Of a stretch of DNA of 64,000 bases, positions 54,504 to 63,518 are shown in pieces. The position numbers and the translations under genes are program-made. How positions within the stretch are numbered: the first letter of the stretch is position 1; each line of letters starts with the position of its first letter. Origin of the DNA: JAPPLB01 sp965204095. Its GTDB lineage: Bacteria > Acidobacteriota > Terriglobia > Bryobacterales > UBA6623. A model generated the notes under the pieces. That model ran no database searches. It was not told the origin of the DNA and worked only from the letters and a program-made list of their open reading frames with translations. The stretch lies in NCBI GenBank assembly GCA_965204095.1, contig OZ241991.1:4216001-4280000 (forward strand), in the 5' to 3' direction.

Positions 54504-57500
54504 ATGCCCCTGAAGCAAACCCTGTCGCGGCATTGGACAATGTTCCAGCGGGAGTTGCGTCCCGCGCTATCAAGAAAGAAGATTCCATCCTGGCCGGTAG
54601 TCCCGATACTCATCGGTCTCGGAATTTCGCTCAGCCCCCATCAAGTCGTGTCCAGAACCTCTGAGGTCTCCCGAGCCCTGAGCCCGGTCCTGTCGAGCTA
54701 TGACCTGATCCGCATGGAGCCCGCTGCCATCGAGCGCCAGGTCCGCGCCACCGGGGAACTGCGGTTCCGGTACAAGGAGACCCTTTTCGACTTCAAGCTG
54801 GAACCTCACGATATGCGCGCCCCTGATTATCAGGCGATGGAAACGGGACCGGGAGGGAGCCAGCGTGTGCTTCCCCGCGGACCGGTGACCACCTACCAAG
54901 GAAGGCAATCGGGACCGGAAGGCGCTCAAGGCCGTTTCACCGTCACCCGCCACAGGCTGGAAGGCGTGGTGTTCACCGACGAGGATTGGTACTACCTGGA
55001 ACCGCTGCAGCGATACTTGCCGAGTGCCAAGGGAGCAGAATTCGTAGTCTACAGGCATTCCGACATCAAGTCCGGCCAGGGATGGAAGTGCGGCGTGTCG
55101 CTACCGGGGAGCCTGCAGCGGGGAGTGAATCGGGTAGCAGGTCGGATTCCGGCCGGCACTGCAACCACCTACCTGGTGGAGGTGGCGACTGAAGCCGACT
55201 ATGAATACGTGCAACTCATGGGAGGTTCCGATCAAGCCAACGCTGAGATTCGAAGCATCATGAACATGGTCGACGGGGTCTATCAGAAGGAGTTGTCGCT
55301 GCGGGTATCGATTACCTTTCAGAACGCCTGGGCTACGCAGCACGATCCCTACGATGCAACAACCCTGGAGGGCTTGGTGGTCGAGCTTCAAACATATTGG
55401 AACGCCAATTTTTTGGCAGGCAAGACCTATGACCTCGCCCAGATCTGGACCGGCCGTACTACTACCGACGGAATAGATGGCGTTGCCTGGATTGGCGCGG
55501 TCTGCACATGGCGTACCTTCAGCTACGGTGCGTTGCGTCACCTTTCCGACGCTCCGGGGAAACCCGTTATCGCCGCCCACGAGATGGGCCACCTCTTCAG
55601 CGCCTCTCATCCTGATGTGTCAAGCCCTCTGGCCCCAGGGTGCGCTGATACCATCATGGTGGCCCCAAGAAGTTACACCCAAAAATTGACGTTCTGCCAG
55701 TACTCTCGAAACGAAATCTCGGCCTACGTTTTCAACCACAACAGTTGCCTGACGGTTCAAGTTCCGCCGCCGCCGCCTCCTCCACCGCCGCCACCATCGG
55801 GACCGCCTCCTCCACGGCCGCCGCCACCGGGACCGCCGCCGCCACGGGGACCGTCCGAGCCGGGGGCTCCCCGGAACCTGACGGCGGTGGGCGGGATCGG
55901 CGAGGTCGTGCTGAGGTGGGAAGCTCCGGCCAGTGACGGCGGCACGGCGATCACGGATTACGAGTACCGCATCGACCGCAGGCCCCCCTGGACTTCCACC
56001 GGCTCCACCGACACCACCCATACCGTCAGCGGTCTCGTCAGTGGCGCCACCTACGTCTTCGAAGTGCGGGCGGTGAACAGAGCCGGCAACAGCCGTGCGT
56101 CCAACCGGGCCGAGGCTGCTCCGAAAGCTCCGGACGTTCTGGAATTTTCGCATTTCGCCAACGGGGACGGCGCCACCTCCGAGCTGGTGTTCGTGAATGT
56201 GGGAACCCGGCCGGTTCGTCCCAGGCTTTATTTCTACGACACGGAGGGCAGCCCGATTGGGGCCGAATCGGTGGTGGATATCGCAGGAGATCTGGAGGTC
56301 GCCGAGGACGGCGCCCTGACGGTCCGGACCGGGATGGAGCCGCTGGGAGAACTCACGGTTGCCACCAGCGGCGGGGAGGCGCTGGTGACGGGGTCGGTCA
56401 GAGTGGTCTCGGAGGGTCCCCTTGGCGGGATGCTTCGGTTCCGTCTCCCTCATGTCGGCGAGGCCGTGGTGAAGGCCGGCACGCCCGTCCGCGACGCCAT
56501 CTTCCCGGTGCGGCGCCGGCAGGGAGGCATCAACACCGGGGTTGCGATTCACAACCTGGAATCGGCCGAGGCACAGGTGGACTGCGAGCTGCTGCGCGAG
56601 GGGGTCCTGCTTGATGCCGTCTCCATTGCTCTGGCGGCCAACGGGCAGACCTCCTGGTCGATCGACGGGGCGTTTACCGCGGCCGACACCACGGACTTCG
56701 CCGGAGCGGTGCGCTGCGATGCCGTGGGGAGGGCACGGTTCAGCGCCATAGCCTTGGAAACAGACTCCGGCAGCCGCATCTTCAGCACGTTGCCGGTCAT
56801 GGAGGTGCCCCGCATTTCCTCCGCGACGACGACCACCCTGAACTTTGCGCATTTCGCCAACGGGGCGTCGATCGTATCCGAGCTGGTGTTCGTGAATCTG
56901 GAGACGCGGCCGAGCCGCTCGCAGTTCCCTCTGGGCATTTCTCCGACGCGCCCGGTGATCTATTTCTACGATCCGGAAGGCAGTCCAATCACTCCGGAAA
57001 CGGTGGTGGATATCGTGGGAGATCTGGAGGTCACCGAGGACGGCGCCCTGACGGTCCGGACCGAGATGGAGCCGCTGGGAGAACTCACGGTCTCGACCCA
57101 CGGCCGGGAGGCGCTGGTGACGGGGTCGGTCAAGGTGGTCTCGGAGGGTCCAATCGGCGGGATGCTGAGGTTCGACCTCCCCCACGTCGGCCAAGCGGTG
57201 GTAGAAGCTAGCGCAGCCACCAGCGACGCCATCTTCCCGGTGCGGCGCCGGGAGGGCGGAATCAACACCGCGGTCGCCATCCACAATCTGGACGGGAGTT
57301 CGAGGTTGGTGCGCTGCGAGCTGCTGCGCGAAGGCGTCCTGCTTGACGCCGTGTCCATTCCTCTGGCGGCCAACGGGCAGACCTCCTGGTCGATCGACGG
57401 GGCGTTTACCGCGGCCGACACCACGGACTTCGCCGGATCGGTGCGTTGTACCGCAGTCGGAAAAGGCCGCTTCAACGCCATAGCCCTGGAAACGGACTCC

Positions 57501-57563
57501 AGAACCCGCATCTTCACCGCACTGCCGGTCATGGAGGTCGAAGAGAGGATGCCTCGGGAATAG
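54504..57563 (+). CDS. Secreted multidomain metalloprotease
   Basis: This 1019-residue protein has a signal anchor near 29-46. The reprolysin/M12-like zinc site HEMGHLFSASH (HExxHxxxxxH, from about residue 359) is followed by Cys-rich sequence. A Pro-rich linker (about 420-451, runs of proline) and a fibronectin type III domain (about 455-540, PGAPRNLTAVGG...YVFEVRAVNRAGN) follow. Two copies of a roughly 220-residue beta-rich repeat occupy about 548-770 and 780-1010, each starting FAHFANG/FSHFANG...SELVFVN and ending FSAIALETDS/FNAIALETDS...LPVMEV. It is likely released or surface-bound. The repeat has no name I know. Confidence 0.85.
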   Translation: MPLKQTLSRHWTMFQRELRPALSRKKIPSWPVVPILIGLGISLSPHQVVSRTSEVSRALSPVLSSYDLIRMEPAAIERQVRATGELRFRYKETLFDFKLEPHDMRAPDYQAMETGPGGSQRVLPRGPVTTYQGRQSGPEGAQGRFTVTRHRLEGVVFTDEDWYYLEPLQRYLPSAKGAEFVVYRHSDIKSGQGWKCGVSLPGSLQRGVNRVAGRIPAGTATTYLVEVATEADYEYVQLMGGSDQANAEIRSIMNMVDGVYQKELSLRVSITFQNAWATQHDPYDATTLEGLVVELQTYWNANFLAGKTYDLAQIWTGRTTTDGIDGVAWIGAVCTWRTFSYGALRHLSDAPGKPVIAAHEMGHLFSASHPDVSSPLAPGCADTIMVAPRSYTQKLTFCQYSRNEISAYVFNHNSCLTVQVPPPPPPPPPPPSGPPPPRPPPPGPPPPRGPSEPGAPRNLTAVGGIGEVVLRWEAPASDGGTAITDYEYRIDRRPPWTSTGSTDTTHTVSGLVSGATYVFEVRAVNRAGNSRASNRAEAAPKAPDVLEFSHFANGDGATSELVFVNVGTRPVRPRLYFYDTEGSPIGAESVVDIAGDLEVAEDGALTVRTGMEPLGELTVATSGGEALVTGSVRVVSEGPLGGMLRFRLPHVGEAVVKAGTPVRDAIFPVRRRQGGINTGVAIHNLESAEAQVDCELLREGVLLDAVSIALAANGQTSWSIDGAFTAADTTDFAGAVRCDAVGRARFSAIALETDSGSRIFSTLPVMEVPRISSATTTTLNFAHFANGASIVSELVFVNLETRPSRSQFPLGISPTRPVIYFYDPEGSPITPETVVDIVGDLEVTEDGALTVRTEMEPLGELTVSTHGREALVTGSVKVVSEGPIGGMLRFDLPHVGQAVVEASAATSDAIFPVRRREGGINTAVAIHNLDGSSRLVRCELLREGVLLDAVSIPLAANGQTSWSIDGAFTAADTTDFAGSVRCTAVGKGRFNAIALETDSRTRIFTALPVMEVEERMPRE

Positions 57564-57881
57564 AAAGAAGGGAACCGCTTCACGGCTTCGCTGCAGTCCC
57601 CGGGAACTCCTTTTGCCGTTGGCGGCATGCGCAAAGTCCGGAACTTCCGGCACGGGCCCGGGGGGAGTGGAACACGGTGCGATTGGCCGGCTCACCGCGC
57701 GTTGGCAGGAAACCCGGGTTCCGGGGAAGTGAACGGCCCGGGCGCGATGCTGACGATACCCGTCCGGACAGGAATCAGGGCGGGATGCAATGCGGGATCC
57801 ATACCGTTCGGCGTCCCCGGACGACCGGAACGCTCTCCATCCCGGAAGGTCCGCCAGGAACGAAGGGTCCCGGAATGAGCC
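57564..57881. other. Intergenic, no gene recognised
   Basis: About 320 bases after the metalloprotease gene. Open frames are present in several frames but none resembles a known family. Confidence 0.45.
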
Positions 57882-58034
57882 ATGACCCGCCACTACTCGC
57901 CTCGGAGCTTCTTCCGGCAGGTTCCCGTTGATCTGCTGGCCCGCTACTCCGAGAGCCGGGGCCTGGCAAGGGAACTCGACCTTGCGGCCTGGCTAGCCTG
58001 CATTTCTCACCACGTGGCGAGGCGAAGTGCGTGA
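57882..58034 (+). pseudogene. Short gene fragment truncated by element copy 14
   Basis: ATG 57882 opens MTRHYSPRSFFRQVPVDLLARY then SESRGLARELDLAAWL, after which the frame runs into the element (ACISHHVARRSA) and stops at 58032-58034. The conserved-looking N-terminus followed by element-derived residues suggests a gene interrupted at the TA of the insertion. I do not recognise the family. Confidence 0.4.
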
Positions 58035-58176
58035 GAGGGGCGTCAGGACGAGGCGCGAGCCGCTTGGCGCGCGCAGGCGTACTTGAACAGTACGTTGAGC
58101 TCGGTAAGCAAGCGCAACGAAGTCCTGGCGGTCGTATCGTGTGCTTCGACCGTCGGGTGGTGAGAAATGCAGGCTA
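57994..58176 (+). repeat. TA-foldback element copy 14a (standard form)
   Basis: Complete 183-bp forward copy, joined through TA to 14b. Confidence 0.93.
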
Positions 58177-58307
58177 GGCGCAAGCCGGGCGGAGGAAAAA
58201 GGCGCGCAACATGGCCTTTAAGGTTTTTCACGAATCACGAGACACGAAACACGAATCACGGCTTTTTTCGCGTGCTTCGACCGTCGGGTGGTGGGAAATG
58301 CAGGTTA
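58177..58307 (+). repeat. TA-foldback element copy 14b (heptamer form, left end lost)
   Basis: Same truncated form as 12b, four ACGANNC units. Its right end GGTTA supplies the TAA stop of the convergent coxG-like gene. Confidence 0.88.
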
Positions 58308-58766
58308 ACCTCGGCTCGGCTGGGCCGGGGCGGTCAGTTCCTTCTCGAGCGCGGTGAAGAAGCGCTTGATCATCATCTTCGAGGTCATGTTCATCAGACG
58401 CTGACCAACCGAAGCGATCGTGCCGCCGGCTTTGACATCGCCCTGGTATTCGATCTCCGTCACGGCGTCTTCCGACTCTCGAAGCCGGAAGGAGCCCCCG
58501 CCGTTGACGAATCCTATCTTTCCCCGGCCCTGCACCGTCAGCCGATAGCTTTCGGGCGGCTGCTGGTCCTCGATCCGCACCTTACCCTCGAAAACACCCT
58601 TCAGGCTCGAGATCGCAAGAGCCATGTTCATGCGGTATTCATCGGGACCGACCGCCTCCAGCGATTTGCAGCCGGGCAGAGTGCGCGCCAGGACGCCGGG
58701 GTCCAGCAAAGCGTCCCACACCTTCTGGCGCCGCGCCGGGAGCGAGTAGGTGCCTTTCAGCGTCAT
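58305..58766 (-). CDS. CoxG-like protein
   Basis: This 153-residue protein of the CoxG/SRPBCC family begins MTLKGTYSLPARRQKVWDALLDP with PGVLARTLPGCKSLE, the standard CoxG opening. Hydrophobic ligand-pocket fold; CoxG helps anchor carbon monoxide dehydrogenase to the membrane in known systems. It overlaps coxM by four bases. Its TAA stop lies in the end of element copy 14b, so the last residues (PAQPSRG) abut the repeat. Confidence 0.88.
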   Translation of the reverse strand: MTLKGTYSLPARRQKVWDALLDPGVLARTLPGCKSLEAVGPDEYRMNMALAISSLKGVFEGKVRIEDQQPPESYRLTVQGRGKIGFVNGGGSFRLRESEDAVTEIEYQGDVKAGGTIASVGQRLMNMTSKMMIKRFFTALEKELTAPAQPSRG

Positions 58767-59617
58767 GCGGAACCGGCGGCATCTTCCAGCGCCCGCCGGG
58801 TCTGCACGGCCGCCAGGCTCGCGCGGTAGGCTGCCGAGGCATGGATGTCGGACAGCACATCGACGCCCTCTGCGGCGTGAGCCGCCGCCGCAGCGAATGC
58901 TTCCGCGTTGGCCGGGCCGCCATCCAGGGCTTGCTCGACGGCGGATGCCCGGTAGGGTTTCGAGCCCACGCCGGTTAGCGCGACGCGGACAAACGAGACA
59001 TTGCCGTTCGTCACGCCGAGGCGCACGGCGGCGCCGACGATGGCGAAACCGGAGGCCGGTTGAATCAGCGTCCGATAGGCGGTCGCCACACCCGCCTGTT
59101 CCACGGGAACATGCACCTCGGTGAGAATCTCGCCGTCCTCGAGCGAGGTCGTCAAGGCGTCCACCAGGAACTCATCCAGAGCCACGACCCGTTCACCGGA
59201 GGCGCTCACCAACTTGACCTGCGCTTCGAGGGCCAACAACGCGGCCGGGTAATCCGCGGCCGGGTCGGCGTGCGCCACGCTGCCGCCGATCGTGCCGCGA
59301 TTTCGCACCTGCACGTCGCCGATATGACCAGCCGTCTTGGCTAGCAGCGGACAGTTCTCCGCGAGCAGGTCTGATGACTCCACCTGATGATGAGTCGTCA
59401 TCGCGCCGATGCGGATGCTCCCGTTGTCCTCGGCGATGAAGTTCAGATCCGGAATCCGGTCGAGGTCGACCAGCCGCGCCGGTTGCGCCAGCCGGAGTTT
59501 CAACATGGGGATCAGCGACTGGCCTCCGGCCAGCACCTTGGCCTCCTCATCACCCAGCAGTTGCAGCGCTTCCGACAAAGTCTCGGGAGCAGAGTAATCG
59601 AAGCTCGCGGGAATCAT
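58763..59617 (-). CDS. CoxM-like FAD subunit
   Basis: This 284-residue FAD-binding subunit of a molybdenum hydroxylase starts FDYSAPETLSEALQLL, with FAD blocks VLAGGQSLIPMLKLRLAQP and RNRGTIGGSVAHADPAADYP, the classic AGGHS/TIGG pair. It carries electrons from the molybdenum subunit to the iron-sulfur subunit chain. It overlaps both neighbours by four bases, so the operon is tightly coupled. Confidence 0.92.
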   Translation of the reverse strand: MIPASFDYSAPETLSEALQLLGDEEAKVLAGGQSLIPMLKLRLAQPARLVDLDRIPDLNFIAEDNGSIRIGAMTTHHQVESSDLLAENCPLLAKTAGHIGDVQVRNRGTIGGSVAHADPAADYPAALLALEAQVKLVSASGERVVALDEFLVDALTTSLEDGEILTEVHVPVEQAGVATAYRTLIQPASGFAIVGAAVRLGVTNGNVSFVRVALTGVGSKPYRASAVEQALDGGPANAEAFAAAAAHAAEGVDVLSDIHASAAYRASLAAVQTRRALEDAAGSA

Positions 59618-61959
59618 GTCCGGCTCCTTTCATGGATGGCGTTCCAAATCGATTGGGATGTCATCGGGATGTCGATATGCTCGATGCCGAGCGGCGAGAG
59701 GGCGTCGACGACGGAGTTCACGAAAGCGGGCAGCGAGCCGATCGTGCCCGCCTCGCCTACGCCCTTCGTGCCCAGCGGGTTGACCGGAGACGGCGTCTCG
59801 GTGCGGTCTGTCTCGATCCAAGGCATATTTCGCGCCTTGGGGATGGAGTAGTCCATCAGAGTGCCGTTGAGGAGCTGACCTTCATCGTCGTAGATCACCC
59901 CCTCTTGGAAGGCCGGACCCAGACCTTGGGCGATGCCGCCGTGAATCTGGCCCTCGACCAGCAACGGGTTGATGATCCTGCCGCAATCGTCCACTGCGAC
60001 GAATCGTTGAATATCGACCTCGCCGGTCTCCTTGTCCACTTCGGTCACGCAGATATGCGCCCCGAACGGGAACGCGAAGTTCGATGGTTCGAAGAAGCGG
60101 GTCGCCGCCAGGCCGGGCTCGGTCCCCGGCGGCAACTGCCGGCACAGATGAGCCTCGAGGGCGACGTCCGCCAGGGTCAGCGTGGTATCCGTCGCTTCGG
60201 AAGAGAACACACCGCCTTCGAACGTTACGGTTTCCGCATCGACCCCCATCATGTGCGCCGCGTACTTCGTCGCCTTCGCGACGACGTCCTGAAGCGCCAG
60301 GTGCAGCGCCGAACCGCCGATCGAAATGCCGCGGCTGCCGAAGGTGCCGATGCCGTAGTGCACTTTGGCCGTGTCGCCGTGAACGACCACGATGTCGTCC
60401 ATCGGAATGCCCAAGGCGTCAGCGGTCAACTGGGCGAAGGACGTTTCTTCGCCCTGGCCATGGGGCGAGATTCCCGTCATTACGGCGACTTTGCCCGTCG
60501 CCTCGACGTTGACCGATGCGCTCTCCCAGCCGCCCGCCGGTGTCGCCGGGGAAGGCCCGAAGGCGCAAATTTCGCCGTAGGTCGAGATTCCGATCCCATA
60601 CAGCCGGCCTTCGGCGCGGGCGGTTTCCTGCTCGGCTCGGCGCGCCTTGTAATCGACGATGTCGAGCGCCTTGTTGAAAGCCGTGGCGTAGTCGCCGCTG
60701 TCGTACTGCAGACCCGTCGCCGTGTTGAAGGGGAAATCCGTCGAGGCGGGGAAGTTCTTGAACCGGATCTCGGCCGGGTCCATCCCGATCTCCGCCGCCA
60801 GCTTGTCGACGATCCGCTCGATGACGTAGGTCGCTTCCGGACGCCCTGCGCCGCGATAGAGATCGCTCGGCGCACGGTTGGTGAACGCCCCGATCAGGTC
60901 TGCCTTGAAGCTGCGGAACTTGTACAGGCCGGGCAGCATCAGCACCGCCAGCGTAGGAATGATCGGCGTGAGCAGTTGGTGATGAGCGCCGATGTCGCAC
61001 ACGATGTGGAGCTTCAGGCCCAACAGCGTACCGTCGTTCTTCGCGGCCAGCTCCAAAGTATCCACGTGCGCCCGTCCGTGGGCGACGACCAGGATGCTTT
61101 CGCGGCGCGACTCGACCCACTTCACCGGCTGCTTGAGTTCCATGGCGACGAAAGCGGCCAATGCCTCCTCGGCCCAGACGTTGCACTTCGAGCCAAAACC
61201 GCCGCCGACTTCCGGCGCGATCACGCGCACATGGTGCTCCGGCAGGTTCAACTGCAACGCAAGCTGTGTCCGCAGCAGGTGCGGAATCTGCGTGGACGAA
61301 TAAATCGTGAGTTCCTGAGATCCTTCGTCGTACTCGGCCACGACCCCGCGGGTTTCTATCGGTATCGGCGCCAGCCGCGGCACGAGAATCTTTTCCTTGA
61401 CGATGACGTCCGCCTGGCGGAAAGCCTCCTCGACGTCCCCGCCTTCCTGGCTGAACGTAAAGGCCACGTTGTCGGGGTACTCCGGATGCACCTTGACGGC
61501 GCCTTCCTGCAGCGCCTCCTCCGGGTCGGACACCAGCTCGGTAGGCTCGTAGTCCACCTCGATCCTCTCGATCGCATCCGCGGCGATGTATTTGTCCGTC
61601 GCCACCACCGCCGCCACCGGATGACCCACGTAGTACACCCGGTCGCCTGCCAGGATCTTGTGGTTCGGGATCCGCAGATCGGGCATCGAGCCGGCGCAAG
61701 GCACCCCTCCGACCGACTCTACGTCTTTCCCCACGTAGACCGCTTTCACGCCGGGTAGAGCGAGGGCGTCTTCGATCGAGATGCTGTTGATCCTGGCCGC
61801 CGCGTAGGGGCTCCGCAGGACCGCCGCATGCAGCATGCCGGGTCGTGTGATGTCGTCCAGGTAGCACGCAGTGCCGGTAATCAGACGCGGGTCTTCGGTG
61901 CGCCGGATCCGCTCGCCAACGTGAGTCTTGAGTTTGGGTGCCGTTGTCGTTGTCGCCAT
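59614..61959 (-). CDS. CoxL-like molybdopterin subunit, form II
   Basis: This 781-residue large subunit of a xanthine-dehydrogenase/CODH-family enzyme binds the molybdopterin cytosine dinucleotide cofactor. GERIRRTEDPRLITGTACYLDD opens it. The active-site loop reads LYRGAGRPEATYVIE, the AYRGAGR type of form II enzymes, not the AYRCSFR of true aerobic CO dehydrogenase, so CO oxidation should not be assumed; other small hydroxylation substrates are possible. Late catalytic Glu is in GTKGVGEAGTIG. It overlaps coxM by four bases. Confidence 0.92.
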   Translation of the reverse strand: MATTTTAPKLKTHVGERIRRTEDPRLITGTACYLDDITRPGMLHAAVLRSPYAAARINSISIEDALALPGVKAVYVGKDVESVGGVPCAGSMPDLRIPNHKILAGDRVYYVGHPVAAVVATDKYIAADAIERIEVDYEPTELVSDPEEALQEGAVKVHPEYPDNVAFTFSQEGGDVEEAFRQADVIVKEKILVPRLAPIPIETRGVVAEYDEGSQELTIYSSTQIPHLLRTQLALQLNLPEHHVRVIAPEVGGGFGSKCNVWAEEALAAFVAMELKQPVKWVESRRESILVVAHGRAHVDTLELAAKNDGTLLGLKLHIVCDIGAHHQLLTPIIPTLAVLMLPGLYKFRSFKADLIGAFTNRAPSDLYRGAGRPEATYVIERIVDKLAAEIGMDPAEIRFKNFPASTDFPFNTATGLQYDSGDYATAFNKALDIVDYKARRAEQETARAEGRLYGIGISTYGEICAFGPSPATPAGGWESASVNVEATGKVAVMTGISPHGQGEETSFAQLTADALGIPMDDIVVVHGDTAKVHYGIGTFGSRGISIGGSALHLALQDVVAKATKYAAHMMGVDAETVTFEGGVFSSEATDTTLTLADVALEAHLCRQLPPGTEPGLAATRFFEPSNFAFPFGAHICVTEVDKETGEVDIQRFVAVDDCGRIINPLLVEGQIHGGIAQGLGPAFQEGVIYDDEGQLLNGTLMDYSIPKARNMPWIETDRTETPSPVNPLGTKGVGEAGTIGSLPAFVNSVVDALSPLGIEHIDIPMTSQSIWNAIHERSRT

Positions 61960-61962
61960 GTC

Positions 61963-62430
61963 TTATACCCCCGCCTTGGCCTTCGCCGCCGCTTCGACGG
62001 CGTTCACGATGTGTTGATAGCCGGTGCAACGGCAAAGATTGCCCTCGATGCCGTGCCGGATCTCGTCCCTGGTCGGGCTCGGGTTGTCGTTCAACAGTTG
62101 GTCGACCGACATGATCATGCCCGGCGTGCAGAAACCGCACTGCAGTCCGTGCTCGTTCCAGAAGGCTTCCTGGACGGCGTGCAGTTCGCCGTTGCTCGCC
62201 ATCCCCTCGATCGTCGTGATCTCCTTGCCGTCGGCCTGTACCGCCAGCACCGTGCAGGATTTCACCGAACGGCCTTCCAGCATTACCGTGCAAGCGCCGC
62301 AGACCGTCGTTTCGCAGCCGATATGCGTCCCCGTCAGTCCAAGGTCTTCGCGAAGAAAATGGACCAGCAGTCGCCGAGGCTCGACCGGCCTCTCGAATCG
62401 TTCACCGTTCACCGTTACCGAAATATCCAT
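61963..62430 (-). CDS. CoxS-like [2Fe-2S] subunit
   Basis: This 155-residue small subunit has a plant-ferredoxin [2Fe-2S] site (GCETTVCGACTVMLEG) and a second [2Fe-2S] site (CGFCTPGMIMS with CRCTGY). The ATG at 62430 is chosen for GGGGGAG about seven bases upstream and because MDISVTVNGE is the family start; an ATG eight codons earlier is less likely. It is the first gene of the coxSLMG-like operon. Assembly genes such as coxDEF are not in the window. Confidence 0.93.
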   Translation of the reverse strand: MDISVTVNGERFERPVEPRRLLVHFLREDLGLTGTHIGCETTVCGACTVMLEGRSVKSCTVLAVQADGKEITTIEGMASNGELHAVQEAFWNEHGLQCGFCTPGMIMSVDQLLNDNPSPTRDEIRHGIEGNLCRCTGYQHIVNAVEAAAKAKAGV

Positions 62431-62737
62431 CGCAGACTCCCCCGAATGCGCCATTAATCATGAAACAGCGACTGCCCCATGGTCAAGCGAAATTATACGG
62501 ACATCGACGCAATCCGGAACGTTCCCCTTTCTCGGCATGGATTCATGGTGCATTCGCCGCAGCGGAACCTGCCCGAGGGGAGACGGGAACCGCGGTGAAC
62601 GCTGTGCTTCGAGTTTTCTCACGCAGATCCGGGGTTCTGTACATTTTTGTGGGATTTCCCGGCGAACGGCGCTTGAACACTTGTTCCGGGGCAACCCCCC
62701 CCGAGTAATGCCGGCTGGCCCGCACGGCGTCTCCAAC
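62431..62737. other. Intergenic upstream of coxSLMG-like operon
   Basis: About 300 bases that should contain the operon promoter. I could not identify a convincing -35/-10 pair and see no gene. Confidence 0.4.
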
Positions 62738-62972
62738 TAGCCTGCATGTCTCACCACGCGGCGAGGCGAAGTGGGTGAGAGGGCCGTCAGGACGAGGCGC
62801 GAGCCGGGCGGAGGGAAAAGGCGCGCGCAGGCGTACTTGCCGAATCGCCTCCTTCACCTCTCGGGTCACGAAACACGGCCGGTAAGGTTTTTCACTAACC
62901 ACTATCCACGATCCACTATCCACTGCCTTTTTTCGTGTGCTTCGACCGTCGGGTGGTGAAAAATGCAGGCTA
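62738..62972 (+). repeat. TA-foldback element copy 15 (divergent heptamer form)
   Basis: Forward copy, 235 bp, both termini present. The array at 62893-62927 keeps the 7-bp period but changes its word to CACTAAC, CACTATC, CACGATC, CACTATC, CACTGCC. Confidence 0.88.
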
Positions 62973-63003
62973 GAGCCACCCCAGGCCCGGCCAACAGGTT
63001 TTT

Positions 63004-63035
63004 ACGAGACACGAAACACGAGACACGAAACACGG
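63004..63035 (+). repeat. Heptamer array 1
   Basis: Four units ACGAGAC, ACGAAAC, ACGAGAC, ACGAAAC followed by ACGG, free of an element body. Confidence 0.85.
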
Positions 63036-63052
63036 CTTTTTTGGTGCATGGG

Positions 63053-63089
63053 GTACTGAAGCCCTTCAGTCTTGTTTTTTCCGCCCCGG
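63053..63089 (+). terminator. Terminator-like repeat, copy 1
   Basis: ACTGAAG-CC-CTTCAGT (7-bp stem, 2-base loop) followed by CTTGTTTTTT. Repeated at 63321-63359. Confidence 0.5.
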
Positions 63090-63197
63090 CTTGCTAGGCA
63101 ACAGCTCACGGAGGCGGCGAGGAACAGTACCCTGCGGGTCGCGAATCAGGGCTTCCCAGGCGTTCACTAGCCGCAAGCCACTGATTGTAAGGTCTTT

Positions 63198-63229
63198 ACG
63201 AAACACGAATCACGAGACACGAGTCACGG
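63198..63229 (+). repeat. Heptamer array 2
   Basis: Four units ACGAAAC, ACGAATC, ACGAGAC, ACGAGTC then ACGG. Confidence 0.85.
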
Positions 63230-63243
63230 CCGTTATGTTCTTC

Positions 63244-63275
63244 ACGAATCACGAGGCACGAAACACGACTCACGG
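63244..63275 (+). repeat. Heptamer array 3
   Basis: Four units ACGAATC, ACGAGGC, ACGAAAC, ACGACTC then ACGG. Confidence 0.85.
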
Positions 63276-63320
63276 CTGTTGTGTTTTTCACGAAACACGT
63301 GGCTCGAACGGTACCTGTTG

Positions 63321-63359
63321 GTACTGAAGCCCTTCAGTCTTTTTTTTCCGGCCCGGGCT
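63321..63359 (+). terminator. Terminator-like repeat, copy 2
   Basis: Same stem as copy 1 with an uninterrupted T run (CTTTTTTTTT). Confidence 0.5.
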
Positions 63360-63478
63360 GCGTAGCATGAAGATCATGGTTCGTGAAATAAGCTTGATCC
63401 GTGGCCTGGGAGCGCCTGCGAAGGAAATGTCGTTCCGGCATCATCTCGCCTTGTTCAAGGACCTTTCCTGCCTGCTGT

Positions 63479-63518
63479 TGCCCACGATTTCCCGGCATTT
63501 CCCACGATTTCCCGCTAA
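63479..63518 (+). repeat. Decamer repeat, CCCACGATTT type
   Basis: Four 10-base units: TGCCCACGAT-like, TTCCCGGCAT-like, TTCCCACGAT-like and TTCCCGCTAA-like in direct succession. Confidence 0.6.

Noticed and set aside
59632..61758. A 708-codon plus-strand frame opposite the coxL-like gene
   Set aside because: Antisense shadow of a clear CoxL-like protein; composition is rich in Arg and His with no family motif.
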